The position numbers were made by a program, and so were the translations under genes. From Vitellaria paradoxa (lineage: Eukaryota; Streptophyta; Magnoliopsida; Ericales; Sapotaceae), in the NCBI GenBank assembly GCA_019916065.1, contig CM034237.1:41212485-41276484 (forward strand): a stretch of DNA of 64,000 nt, given 5' to 3'. The notes under the pieces were generated by a model. It saw nothing but the letters and a program-made list of their open reading frames with translations, made no database searches and was not told the DNA's origin. This document shows positions 25,945 through 37,971 of the stretch, in pieces. Position 1 is the first letter of the stretch, and the number at the start of each line of letters is the position of its first letter.

Positions 25945-26058
25945 TCCAGAATTTTCCGCATGCATTCGGTTAGAGATATCAAAAGAAATCAAAAACCCCA
26001 ATAATAATAATAATTCCTAATAATCTTTTCATGGAGATATCAAAAGTGTGGAAACCAT
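24853..26058 (-). other. Untranslated leader of the copia element
   Basis: About 1.2 kb lies between PBS and gag, with no protein recognised. It carries microsatellites ((ATT)n at 25672-25695, (AT)n at 25716-25733 and 25914-25941). It also has repeated CACACGGCA / CATGCCG words at 25490-25620 and copies of CACCTTTGGGTGA near 24938 and 25111. Short open frames here are not conserved in the second copia copy. Confidence 0.6.
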
Positions 26059-26070
26059 GCTCTGATACCA
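26059..26070 (-). other. Primer-binding site (initiator Met tRNA)
   Basis: On the minus strand TGGTATCAGAGC lies 2 bp inside the 5' LTR, the standard complement of the plant initiator-methionine tRNA 3' end. Confidence 0.92.
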
Positions 26071-26072
26071 AT

Positions 26073-26457
26073 TGATAATTTACAATTATATTTAATTTAA
26101 CTTTCAAGTATGGATCTTGCAACACTATTTTGATTCATCCATTAAAGTTTTATTTATAATCTTGAAAGATATCAAGAATTTACCTTGATCCATGCCTTTG
26201 ATTTTCTTATAGTGTTTCTTCCCTCTCTTCCTTCTTCCCTTCTGTTTTCTTTGATGGTCAAGATAAACGTATTCAAAAACAAGAATTGCAGAATTTGTAA
26301 CTGCTCTTGTTACTTTCAAAAGGAGAGAGAAGGGATTTTAAAACCCATCAAATTTTAACTCAACTTATGGCCCAATAACCATCACATTGGGCCACTCTTA
26401 TTAAATCAGCCCAAAATTACATGGGCCACATAAACAAATTATTAGAATAATCTAACA
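26073..26457 (-). repeat. 5' LTR of the minus-strand copia element
   Basis: 385 bp, TG...CA, nearly identical to 19997-20373. The element's promoter would lie here, reading toward lower coordinates and away from the small exon at 26796. Confidence 0.95.
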
Positions 26458-26462
26458 GGAGA

Positions 26463-26795
26463 ATTTAAAAATCATGCATTCAATAAACGATTTAAAGACA
26501 AAATTCATTTACTCAATAAAATATGGATATAATTTGTTTACTGAGTAGACAGTTTTAAGCAAAATAAGGACAGTTTAACTTTTAATAAATTTGTTTGTTC
26601 TATAAACGAGTTTCATCCTTGCGATAAAAAAATTTTAACTTATCCTAATATTGTATATGTTATTTTTAATTTACCTACTTGAGTCAAATTTGAGTCTCTC
26701 TCATCCATAAGTATACATGGGTCAGGACCCATCATGAATACACAGAGTTACCAGGATTTTTCAACCCAAAGCTACCTACCAGGTAACTTAAGAAC
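26463..26795. other. Spacer between copia LTR and signal-peptide exon
   Basis: AT-rich; it would be the promoter and 5' leader if the exon at 26796 is real. The word ACCCATCATGAATACACAGAG and paired CTACCTACCAGG lie just upstream of the ATG. No firm promoter element is recognised. Confidence 0.35.
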
Positions 26796-26865
26796 ATGGC
26801 AAAGGTTACATTCAGCTTGGGCTTCGCTTTGCTACTGGTTCTTGCAATAGCCATTAAATCTGCAG
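26796..26865 (+). CDS. Putative signal-peptide exon of a small secreted protein
   Basis: The ATG sits in an ACATGGC context. It opens a 23-residue segment with Lys at position 3 and a long hydrophobic stretch (LGFALLLVLAIAI) ending KSA, typical of a secretory signal peptide. It is followed by CAG/GTACAT, a good 5' splice site. A candidate acceptor TATGTAG at 27022 would continue the frame as VPAGKLINLFAKEVP before entering a TATA microsatellite and a stop near 27130. Small plant secreted peptides often have this exon layout, but I recognise no mature-peptide motif. The locus lies between a fresh copia insertion and a hAT insertion, so it may be a gene remnant. Confidence 0.35.
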
Positions 26866-27455
26866 GTACATTGCTTTATTTTTTATTTTTCATTTTTATT
26901 TTTATTTTTATTTTTTGTTTTTGCTTGGTACTTGATCTTATTGTTTCTATGATTGTTATATTTATTTACATACGTATATACATATATATATCAAATTTGT
27001 GTTAATTATTTTGATTATGTAGTGCCAGCAGGGAAATTAATTAATCTGTTCGCCAAGGAGGTGCCTTTATATATATATATATATATTAATATATATAATG
27101 TGCGTTGATGCATGTGCTAGAGCTAGGTAGCACCTGTCTTGAGCAATGAAATTTTTGGAATAAATCACAGGACATCCTTTTCCTCTCAACTTGGATAATA
27201 AATTCAACTTTTGTCCAAGTTTCATGCGTTTCACTTTCATTTGCCTCTTAATTTGTTGCTTTCTGTCCAGAGTCTAAAAAAGTGATAACTGTGAGTGTAA
27301 TGGAAACTTTCATAAACTTGTGAGTTCAGAATAAACGGAATATTGTAGCGGAGGTATAACCAAAATAACGAAAACAGAAATGTCCAAAACTATTATAGCA
27401 ACAGTTGATTTTTTAAATTGTGTCTTTGTATCTCTTATGCATTCCACATAGGGTG
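26866..27455 (+). other. Possible intron and second exon, then spacer
   Basis: T-rich sequence after the donor (TTTATTTTTATTTTTATTTTT) and an acceptor near 27022 fit an intron of about 157 bp. A (TA)n run at 27071-27089 follows. Nothing else is recognised up to the hAT target site. Confidence 0.3.
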
Positions 27456-27463
27456 GTGAGGAA

Positions 27464-30400
27464 TAGGGATGTAAATGGGTCGGGTCGGCCCGAGACCCGG
27501 TCCGGAAACGACCCGACCCAGGCCCGACCCACCTTCCGTACGAGCCCGGCCCGACCCTGCCCCTCCCTCCCCCGGGTCAGGGCTTGGGTCGCCCTCGGCC
27601 CGGCCCGAGTCGCCCCGACCCCCCGCCCCCCTTTTGAGTTTTGACCGTTCTGCTTGGCAGAACCTTCAAATTTTTTTTTTTTTTTTTGGTTATGCCTAGC
27701 AGCCCAACACGGCAGTGGCAGCAGAAAAAGCCGTTCTACAATGCAGAACGGTAATCAAAATCAACGGTCTAAAAAAATTTTTTTTAATTACAAATAAATT
27801 TTAAAAAATTACAAGACTCCCCCACCCTCTCCCATTAAAAATACCCCACACTCACATTCACTCACCCTCACAAAAAATTAACAAAATTTCTCTCCAAATT
27901 TCTACACTACCAAGCTACCAACACTCAAGTGTGCTATTCAACTATGCTCAAGTGCATTCCATTTTGTTAAATTTGAAGTCAAGATTTCAACTTTCAAGAT
28001 CAAGTGATTCAAGACTTCAAATTATTTCAAGTTAGTATTTAATTATTTTTTTTAATTTGCATACATACATTTTTTTAATTAGCATAATTTAATTTTTTAT
28101 TAAATTATTTTTTCTAAATGGATCAACGGGACACTCATTTTTTTGATTTGGAGGGTGGAGACTCAATATCCTTTCCCCCTCAAGAACAAGTGGAACAATT
28201 TGCATCACCAAAAATACCAACACCTACTACCACAACTGGTGATGTTGGTGCATCATCTTCCCGTCACGCCCAACACCAGCATGGCACTTCAAAAGTATGG
28301 AATTTTTTTATTAGAATTTCACGTGATGATAGAGTGCATAAGGCTAAATGCGTTATTTGTGGGGATTTATTAAATAGTAGAACTACATCTGGAACTAATT
28401 ATTTAAAAAGATATTTAAATAGAAGGCACCAACAGGATCCTCGCGTTAATAGTTTAATTAATCAATATTTTCCACGTACAACACAAACTCAATTAGGTAA
28501 TGAATGGGATAATTTAAATATTTTTTCTTATGACCCTGCAAGAACACAAAATAATTTAGTTAGATATATTGTTAAAGATGAGCAACTATTTACAATGAGT
28601 GAAAATCGACATTTTGAAGAATTTATTCACAAAAGTTTTACACCACAATATCGTGATTTTTCAAGAAATACTTCAAAAAATAAAGTTTTACGAGATTTTG
28701 AATCAAAAAAGGATGAATTAAGAACTTATTTTACTAATTTTGAAGGAAATATTTGTTTGACCGCCGATATGTGGAAATCTTGCCAAGATATTGAATATCT
28801 TTGTATAACTACTACACATTATATTGATAAAAATTGAAAAATAAATAAACGCATTATTTCATTTAAATTAGTTGAACAACCATTCACTGGATTCAGCGTG
28901 GGGGAATTTATTTTGCATGAACTTGCGTCATGGCAATTATCTACAAAAATGTTTTCTATTACTTTAGACAATGCTTCATATAATGATGTTTGTTTTAATT
29001 ATTTAGCTAATACTTTGTCTGCAAATGGTTTATTATTTCGTGGTCGTTATTGTGCCCATATACTTAATTTAATTGTAAAGGATGGATTGAACATTTATGA
29101 ATCTTCTATTGTAAAAATAAAAAGAGTTGTAGTTTGTGCCATGAGCTCTCCAAAAAAGAATTAATCTATTTGCTGGCATATGCAATCAAATTGGTTTAAA
29201 ACCTAGAAAATTACCAATGAAAATTAATATAAGATGGAATTCAACCTATATAATGTTAAAAGTTGCTATTAAATATCAAAAAGTAATCGATTTATTTATT
29301 TTAAGTAATCAAGCTATTGGATTAGATAGTATTGAGCCAATTGATTGGGCAAATGCAATTTTCAATAAAGATTTTTTACATATTTTTGATGTTGCTATTA
29401 AAATATTTTATGGAATTTATTATCCTACTTCTTCTACTGTTATTTATCAATTAGGGGTTATTGATGAAATTTTTAACAAATATAGTGCCCAAGATTATTA
29501 TGCTCCTTTAGTCGTTGTAATGAAGGAAAAATTTGATAAATATTTTAACCCACTTCCCATACATTTTGGTATTGCTACAATTTTAGACCCTAGGTATAAA
29601 GAAGATCTTTTCTTTCAATTATTAGAGATGATATATGAGCATGAAAGTGCCCAAGAACAATTATATCAAATTAAATAGGAGATGCAAACTCTATTGGGTC
29701 AGTATGATAGCAATCGTACAACTGTCCAACCAACTATGGCCACAACGTCCTCTTCTCACCGTGACTTTGGTGGTAATACGTCCATTTAGAGAAGAATAAC
29801 ATCCCGACGGATAGATGCATCAACAAGTGCAAGTGCAAGTTCAAATTCATCCGACCTCCAATGTTTTCTCGGTACACTTCCAATAGAAAATGAAGATGAT
29901 TTCAGTCTTTTAGACTGGTGGAAGGGACAACAATCAAAGTTTCCAATTCTTTCAGCTTTAGCTCGTGATATACTCGCATTTATAGTTTCTACCGTAGCAT
30001 CCGAGCAAGTATTTAGTGCTAGTGGACGTGTTACTAGTCAATTCAGGAGTCGACTGGCCCCTCCGACAGTAGAAGCCTTGATGTGTTTACGAGATTAGTA
30101 TCTTGCAGAAAATAGACAACTGGAAGATGCCGAAAAAGAGCAACTTGCCCTTGATTTCGATGCAATGTATTTAGGTGAAATAGAAGAACAAGCTAGTGGA
30201 TCCAGTGATGAATAATAAATTAATAATTATGTATAAATAGAGTAATATTTACAAATGATAATCACTTTTATAGGTGCCAACCTAATTGGGATGTATGACA
30301 CGTAAAGTGATGCACTTATTAATTACTCTATTATTTATTTATTTATTTTTTTATAATTTTACATTTATAAATTGTAATTTTAAATTTATGTTAATTATGT

Positions 30401-30667
30401 AATTGGTTGTTGTGTAATAAATTTTAATTTTTATCAATAATGATTTTAATGTGTTTGTTTGAGTTTTATTTTTTATTTTATTTTCTTTCAAAAAATAAAA
30501 AATATTAAAAAAAATGCTAGGTTGGTTGGGACAGGTCAGGGGCGGGTGGTGTGACCCTTGGCCTAGCCCGACCCGACCCGAAGATCGGCAGGGGCGACAG
30601 GGGCGGGGCGGCTTAGGGGCAGGTCGACCCGAATTCTCGGGCCAGGTCAGCCCGATTTACATCCCTA
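27464..30667 (+). mobile_element. Complete Ac-like hAT transposon, 3.2 kb
   Basis: A perfect 8-bp target duplication GTGAGGAA flanks the element (27456-27463 and 30668-30675). The termini share 13 identical bases, TAGGGATGTAAAT, close to the TAGGGATGAAA ends of maize Ac. GC-rich subterminal regions at each end (27478-27620 and 30520-30650) are packed with GGGTCGG / CCCGACC words, in contrast to the AT-rich interior; these are probable transposase-binding repeats. The internal gene is a broken hAT transposase, so the copy is non-autonomous, but the intact ends could still be mobilised. Confidence 0.95.
28118..30215 (+). pseudogene. hAT (Ac-like) transposase, disrupted
   Basis: The frame starts at 28118 with a Ser/Thr/Pro-rich N-terminus. 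A BED-type zinc finger follows: VWNFF, then CVICG with its two Cys, then a C-terminal block where Tyr (KRYLNRRH) stands in the usual first His position. Later blocks include FEGNICLTADMWKS, FSITLDNASYND, INIRWNSTYIMLK, ILDPRYKEDLF, and the C-terminal dimerisation segment with LDWWKGQQSKFPILSALARD and STVASEQVFSASGR. Disruptions are TGA at 28835-28837 (where the family has Trp), a one-base frameshift near 29150-29162 in a poly-A stretch, and TAG at 29676-29678, 29787-29789 and 30096-30098 (the last after LRD, where Trp is usual). The order and extent are otherwise full length. It cannot encode an active transposase. Confidence 0.92.
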
Positions 30668-30675
30668 GTGAGGAA

Positions 30676-31402
30676 TAGGCAGTACTTAATTAAAGTCTAT
30701 TTGGAGGAGTTTGAAAGCTTTACAAAATTTTAAAAATTTTTATAAACCTCTACAAATATCTATCAAATATTAACTCCTTACAAACTTAGTCAACTTTAAA
30801 AAAAAGTATATCAACCTTAAAAAAAAAAAAAAAAAAAAAAACATATAAATATTACCTGTAGGAGGTTAAACGAATTATTAAAATTTTGTGAAAATTGCAT
30901 TACAAAAATTTTGTGAAAACTGCATGCATAGTTTTCCAAGTTTCGAAATAAGCATCACTGTGACTTAGCAAAAAACCGTTTGAACGTTTCATTAGTCATT
31001 CATTCAAATGGACTGGTTATAAATGAAAAAGAAAAAAAAAATGATTTTTAAGTTCCGTTCAAACTTATTTTTATCGTCTAAATTTATTCAAACAGATCAA
31101 GAGATCCTGTTCGCATGAATTTGACACTGTGCATCTCTACAAAACTATAAAAATGGACTACACGCTAAACACTATAAAAGTTATCAAATGTGATAAAAAT
31201 AATTATTTAAAATTAATTGAATAATATTAGCTTATGATAGATAACTAGTAAGGTTAAAATTAATTTATTAATATATTTTGTTTAAGTATAATGTTATGAA
31301 TTTATTTTATAATTCTAAGTATACCTGTTTATATATAATTTTGAAATTTAATTAATTAAACAAATATGAGTATACTTGGTTTCTAGAAGTTTATATATAA
31401 GG

Positions 31403-31443
<41 letters not shown>

Positions 31444-32946
31444 TTGAATTTTAAGAAATTTTGACTCAAAAAGTTAACTTATTTATCCCAAAAGTTAAAT
31501 AGTTAAACACACTCTAGTTTTTCTAAGCAAAGTTCAAAAAACTAGTTTGAAAGTTAGTAACTGACGATGCCTAAATATTTAAAAATCTCAAGTCTACATT
31601 AGTTTTTGACTCCTAAACCAAGTTCACTAATTAATCATAAATTATTTTTACTTTTATGATATATAAATAAATAAAAGGTATTTTTAATATTTTAAATTTA
31701 TACATTGGGTAACTTATCAAACTTGGTAGTCTTTTCAAGCCCATTCCAGATAGTCTAAAATTAAAATATAGACCCAAAATAGTTCAAGTGATTAAAACTC
31801 ATTCACTTACGAGATTACGAGATTAATTGTGAATTTGAGTCTCATGAAGTGAGAGCAAGATTTTGAATTATAAAATATAATGTGATGTTGATTGTTCTTA
31901 AAAAATATATATAATAATCATATGTTTATTATATTAGAAAAGGTGATCATTTGTCATAAAGGGTAGAAAAAAATTGTTGCCAAATTATTAGTAAAAAATA
32001 ATTTCAAATAATCTAAAATTATGCTAGAGATATGACATATGACTATACGAATGTTTGTTTTGCAGGAATAATATCCTCTAATTTTGGACCCTGTACCTGT
32101 AGAGATTTGTGAAAAGAAAACAATTATTTTAAAATGTATTTTATTACTTGTATTTTTAAAATTTATTTTAGAAAACAAGAAATAGGTTTACACATTAAAA
32201 TAAAAAATAAATAAAAATCATTTTAAACCTTTTTATTAAAAATAAAAAAAAATTAAAATATAAAAAATAAAAAATGTCAAATCTAATGATTTTCAATGTT
32301 TTTAAAATATAATCTCAAAAAAAATAAAATATAAAAACTAGAAATAAAAAAATAAAAGCACAAATTAAATGCCACCAAATGTTACAAAGTTCTTGTCCTC
32401 AATTTTTAAAATTTTAAAGACCAGCTTATTGAAAACGGGCAGGCAAGGGGGGTGCTTGGGTTCCCGTGATTTTTTTTTTTTTAAATTTTCCATTTTCATT
32501 AAACAAACGTTACTGTCTTTGTCTTAATTCGGTACATATAGTTATTTTATTTCTAAAACAAAAACAAAAATTGAATTTTGAATTAACTTCTACCTACATT
32601 TTAGATGAGCTGCACATACTCAACTTTTAAGCACTTAAACGAGGTACTTCAGTTTAAAAGAGGGGAAGTTGACATCGAAACTAATGTCAGCTTGATAACA
32701 TCAAGTATAGGGTGATTGAATTAAAATTCAACACTGTAGATGCATTCATATTGATATCAAAACTTATGTCAACTAAATGAAATCGAAATTGGGATTGTTA
32801 AAATCTAACGATTTAAATGTATTCACGCTTTTCTACACAAAAACGGATGTCAGCTTCCATTGATCAACTATCACTCAATTATCGGTGTCAGTTTCCTATT
32901 AATTAACTATCACTCAATTACCAATGGAAATTATCAAAAGAAAAAG
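30676..32946. other. Non-coding AT-rich stretch
   Basis: No gene is supported. Contents: a poly-A run at 30818-30841; fragments of the GAACGG/CCGTTCAAA dispersed repeat near 30980-31100; a (TTA)n microsatellite of about 13 units at 31404-31443; a poor relative of the 12928-13252 MITE at about 32155-32385; and related phrases repeated at 32675-32930 (GATGTCAGCTT, AACTATCACTCAATTA). Confidence 0.45.
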
Positions 32947-35900
32947 TGTTATATAAATTATTAGCCTACTGGTATGATAAACAATCCCTATACAAGTATA
33001 GAGACTCAACTTATAGGTACATATAATCTATATTTTAGTACCTTTTCAACCCAAACAAAATTAATATGACTCATAACTATAGTTAGCACCTTGTTCCATT
33101 CCAATTTCATCTTATCAATAGCATGATCAAATTATAATTTACATTCACCTTTATAGTTTGCATGCCAATTAGAGAACATAAAGTATGTTTAAACTTTAAT
33201 TTAATCAATAACATATACAATAAAATACAGTTATCTGGATGCATGTCTATATGTATACCGATCATACTTGTAATAAAATCTCTACTTACAATGATTTATA
33301 CAATACTATATCTCATGCATATTCCTCATTAAAACATTTTAGGATAGAACAACATATGCATGGTTTTACTTCTAAGTTTAGCTCATGCCATCCCTATCAT
33401 AACAACCATATAACTAAGCAAAGCAATGAAAGATCTAAGACCTAATGTTCATGAATCCCTACTTCTAGTCAAATGATGCCAAGACGTCAAGAAGCGAGGA
33501 TGCGAGATGATGATGTGAAAATTAAAATGGCTTCTTTCATTTCTTTTTCTTTTCTTCCTTCTTCTCTTCTTCTTATTCCGCTCATTTTCTTTCCTGCCTT
33601 TATCTTTCCTTACTCTCACACACTCACACAGTATTTCTCTTAACAGTTTCTTAAAATAATGGATTTAATTTTCCATTACTCCATTATTGAATGCATTATT
33701 TTAGGATTCCATCATAATCAAAATTTTCTCCTTTTCTTTCCTTTTGTTTTCGATAGTTAATATATATTAGCTTGATTTTAGCACCTTTATTCTAGCCTTA
33801 TACCATTTACAATCCACAATTTATAGGATCAGATTGCTAAAATATTGTATATATTTGAACCTTTTAGGCCGTTGGAATTATAAGAATGAGAGATTGATTT
33901 TCCTTTTCATAAATTTAGTTCTTTAGCATGGTATCGAGTAATTTGGTCTAGGAGCCTGATCAAATCAAACCATCGTATTTTTTTTTTTGCCACACCATGG
34001 TGGAAAAATGTCTAAAACACCAGTCCTAACCCTCTTTAAATCAAACCCATCCAACATCACTCCCAACGAAGTGCATCAATCACAGGCTTTTCAATCATCG
34101 TTATCATTTGTAAATTATGCTGGTAAAATTCACCCTACCCAAATGGAATGAATCATAGATAGTGGCACCTCTGATCATATGATGCCACATCTTAATTTTT
34201 TTAGTACTTACCAAAAAATAAAAATGATATTCCAATATGCCTTCCTTTCGGTACCACCCATTCCGTTGCCCATATTAGCGATGTGTATTTTTTTAATTCT
34301 ATTCATCTCCAAAATGTCTTGCATATCCCAAATTTTCATTTCAATTTACTATCTATTCAAAAAATTACTTCACAACTTAATTTTCAAGTAATTTTTTTTC
34401 TTCTGTTTGTATCTTTTAGGCTATCCACTCGAAGACAGTGATTGGAGCAGGTGAATTGCAAAACCAACTTTACTACCTCCGATTACATTCACTACAAGCC
34501 AATTCCGCATCTCATAACTTACCTTTTAGCTTGTGGCACAAGAGATTAGGGCGCTAGTCGGATTTTGTTATTCCTAAATCCCTTTCCATTCCTCCAAATA
34601 AATTTAATTGTGATGCTTGCCTTCGTGGCAAACATATGCGATTATTGTCTAAAAATATTTCAAATAAAAGTTTAATCCCCTTTAATCGAGTTTTTTGTGA
34701 TGTTTGGAAAAGTCACCACACGCCTTTCACGTGGGGTGCTCGATATTTTCTAACTATTGCGGACGAATATACTTGTGTTATATGGATATATCTCATTATT
34801 CACAAATTAGATGCCATGAAAAAATAAAATTCTTTCTGGCGTATAGTTAAAAATCAATTTGTCTTCAAAATTTTTTTCATTCCGACAATGGCATGGAATT
34901 TACGAAAAATGACACCCAAAAACTTTTCGACGATCATGGGATTTTACAAGAGTTTTTACTTGTATAGACACACCTTAACAAAGCGGGGTGGCTGAATGTA
35001 AACATCGCCATATTTTAAACGCGGTTCGGTGTTTACGGTTCCAAACCAAGTTACCCCTTAAATTTTCGAGAGAATTTGTCCTTGTGACCATTTATTTAAT
35101 AAATCATATGCCTTCTACCACCTTGAATCCTTTTGAGCTTCTTTTCAAAAAATTCTCATCCTATGATCATCTAAAAGTTTTTGGTTGTTTATGCTATGTA
35201 AAAACCTCCCGCGTAGAGCGTGATAAAATTCGACTACGTGGGATCACATACATTTTGTTGGATACCCTCCTCATTGCTATAGTTATCGTCTCTTTAATAT
35301 TCAAACAAGAAATTATTTATTTTTTGAGATGTAACTTTTTTTGAAAATAATTTTTTCCTTTAAAAATCATTGTCTAGATTTTCAACTTTCATCTGACAAT
35401 TTTGATCCTTTCTCTAATCCACAATCTGTCTTCCTAGAACCTGGTTCTATTATTTATTCCACAACTTTATCCCAATTTTGTATAGATTTACCCATTTCTC
35501 CAAATATCACCAACTCACCATCTCAGCCTAATCCTCCAAATTCCCCTACACCACTTACAATTCCTAGTCTTGGCCCACGTACATCTGGCTCATCAACAGA
35601 TCAACCCAACCTCTCTCCTATTAATACTAATAGCACTTCCATCACCTCCTCCTAATGACACAACCCCAACATTAACTAAATTCATCAGCCCACCCATATC
35701 CCTAACCCACCAACCCACAAAGCTTAAATGCCAAATCCAATTTCCCACCAAATTAAATGATTATTATTACCCCACTATTAATCCATTTTCGCATCAACTT
35801 GTTTTTATCACTGTATTCAGGTACTGCTCATCCGCTTAGCAATTTTGTTTTCTACCACCACTTTTCTCCAAAATATTTTTCTTTTTTAACTACTGTATTT

Positions 35901-36745
35901 AATCAAACTTCATACAATGAAGCCGTTAAACAGTCCCATTGGCGTGATGCCATTTCTTCTGAAATCACTGCACTTAAAAATAATAATACTTGAAAAATTG
36001 CCCCTCTCCCCCCCCCGGAAACAAGAAAAGTAAGTGGGTGCAAGTGGATTTTAAAACCAAATTACATGCAGATGGTACAGTGGAGCAATACAACACCCGT
36101 TTAGTTGCCAAGGGATATACTCAAATTGAGAGGCTATATTACCATGACACATTTACTCCAGTAGCTAAATTGGTCACTGTTTGGTGTTTACTAGCCATAG
36201 CTGTCGCAAACAAATTGGCACATTCACTAGTTGGATGTTCATAATGCCTTTTTACACAGTGACTTAGATAAGGAAGTCTATATGTCTCTCCTACTCGGTT
36301 ATAACGCTAAGGAGAGACTCGTGTTTGTCACTTACAAAAGTCCTTACATGTCCTCAAACAAGCTTCTCGTAATTGGTTTTCAAAATTGTCCATTGTTTTT
36401 TTATCTGTAGGATTCACACAGTTGTGTGTTGATCATTCCCCTTTTTACTTGTGCCCATGAATCTAATTACACTGTTGATTTTGATGCCATTGCATAAATC
36501 AAAACATTCTTGGCTACTCAGTTTAAAATAAAGGATCTTGAGCACCTAAAATATCTTTTAGGCATTGAGGTAGCTTGATCGTGTCAAGGGATATTTATTA
36601 ATCAACACAAATATACATCCTTGCTGATTCTAGACAACTTGGATGTTATCTCGCCTCTTCACCTATGGAACAACACCTCAAGTTACACGACGACTCTGGT
36701 GATCCTCTTACAAATCTAGGCCCTTATTGGTGCTTAGTGGAGCGC
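32947..36745 (+). mobile_element. Degenerate, 3'-truncated copia element
   Basis: A candidate 5' LTR (32947-33928) begins TGTTATATAAATTATTAG and ends CTTTAGCA. It is followed at once by TGGTATCGAGTA, a two-mismatch version of the initiator-Met PBS. Downstream, protease, integrase and reverse-transcriptase pieces occur in copia order on the plus strand, heavily mutated. Similarity stops at about 36745 inside the start of the reverse transcriptase/RNase H junction; no 3' LTR was found. The family differs from the 20-26 kb and 58-64 kb elements. LTR start position is tentative. Confidence 0.6.
34150..36745 (+). pseudogene. copia pol remnant (protease, integrase, RT)
   Basis: At 34149 the frame reads stop-IIDSGTSDHM, the copia protease motif with Trp changed to stop. 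LWHKRLGR (about 34530) and CDACLRGKH (about 34612) are the integrase zinc-binding parts. Degenerate catalytic-core pieces follow at 34640-35340, including a relative of the INRMPS motif (NHMPSTTLNPFELLF, 35100-35150). At 36031-36165 the RT N-terminal motif survives (KWVQVDFKTKLHADGTVEQ, then RLVAKGYTQ). Beyond 36240, LLGIEVA and related blocks appear in shifted frames. Most of gag is missing. At least ten stops or frame changes separate the pieces. Confidence 0.75.
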
Positions 36746-37477
36746 CTTATTTTAATAGTAATTATTGTTTTAATAATAGTTTTAATTTTAATAAAATAAT
36801 ATTTAATATGTACTTATCATTAATTTTTATTTTAAAAAATAAATATTTTAATATGTAATTACTAGAAATTTTAATTTTACTAAAATAAATTATTTTAATA
36901 CGTAATTATTATTTATTAATAAATAAATTTAATTTAATAAAATAAATCATTTTAATCATAAATTATTATTTTAACTTTAATAAAATAAATTATTATAACT
37001 TTAATAAAATAAAAATGTGAGAATAGATAGAGTAGAGAGAGTGTTTAATTGGGCTATGCATTGAGAGAAAAAGAAGAAATAACAGGGTGCCACGTTAGGG
37101 GCATAGTTGCCTTTCCAATGAAATTTGAACGGAATGAGTAGCAAAACTAACGTGGGAGGTCGGGAGTTATTTCAAAATAAGACGACAATTATAAATTTTA
37201 AATATTGAAGGGTCTATGTATAATTATTCAAATGTTTATGAGTCTATGTGTAATTTTTCCTCTAATAGTCACTAGTTTGAGTCTCCTAAAGACCACTAAA
37301 GAATTTATCTGGTCATTAATTTCAAGATTATAGGGATCAGTCGAGGTGCGTGCGAAGTACCCAGACACTCTCGGTTAAAAAAAATGACGTATAAAATTTT
37401 TCACCAACAGCGTAGTAATTCGGTGGCTGGTCTGCCCGTTTTATCTATTTGTAATTTTTACTTAAAATTTTTAATTT

Positions 37478-37511
<34 letters not shown>

Positions 37512-37971
37512 TTAGGTTTCTTTTAAATTACATGTCAATAATATATGTTTGATTTAATTTTTTAAGTTTAATGAGGATCGGGGGACTTTGAAGACTCGGG
37601 AATCAAATTTTTGTTTTTTGTATCTTATTTGATAGATGGTTAAATTGGACTTTTTAGTTGTAATAATTGTAGTTTATTTAGTAATTTTAGGTATAATGAA
37701 ATTTATAATTATTGCATTTTTTATAATATTATATTATCTAATCAATATTGATTTTTTATTGGTTTAAGGATGTGTCTAAAAAATTTGATGATCAATATAG
37801 ATCACAGGTTTGTAATTTTGAATATATTGGCAAAAATAGTAAAATTAAATAAAAAAAAGTTTTACCTTACTATCTGCCAATCTGCCGATCTTAGTCGCTA
37901 AAATTTTTAATGCTAATCGCTAGTAGTAAAATTAAAGAAAATAAAAAAAATGATACGAAAATAGACGCTAA
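36746..37971. other. Non-coding stretch after truncated copia
   Basis: 36750-37015 is made of repeated TTTAATAAAATAAATTA-like units, probably slippage-expanded sequence at the truncation point. A (AT)n run lies at about 37484-37510. No gene is recognised. Confidence 0.5.

Larger units (their letters stand above)
19997..26457 (-). mobile_element. Complete Ty1/copia LTR retrotransposon
   Basis: The element is 6.46 kb, bounded by two LTRs that begin TG and end CA, and flanked by an identical 5-bp duplication GGAGA (19992-19996, 26458-26462). Read on the minus strand the order is 5' LTR, PBS complementary to initiator-Met tRNA, leader, gag-pol, PPT, 3' LTR. The LTRs differ by roughly six substitutions, one single-base indel and one 8-bp indel, which points to a recent insertion. 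Domain order protease, integrase, reverse transcriptase, RNase H defines copia rather than gypsy. Two nonsense codons interrupt the polyprotein, so this copy would not make a full-length product, but its LTRs may still be transcribed. Confidence 0.96.

Noticed and set aside
27420..27699. Two overlapping Pro/Arg-rich frames
   Set aside because: They lie across the GC-rich subterminal repeats of the hAT element and are composition artefacts.
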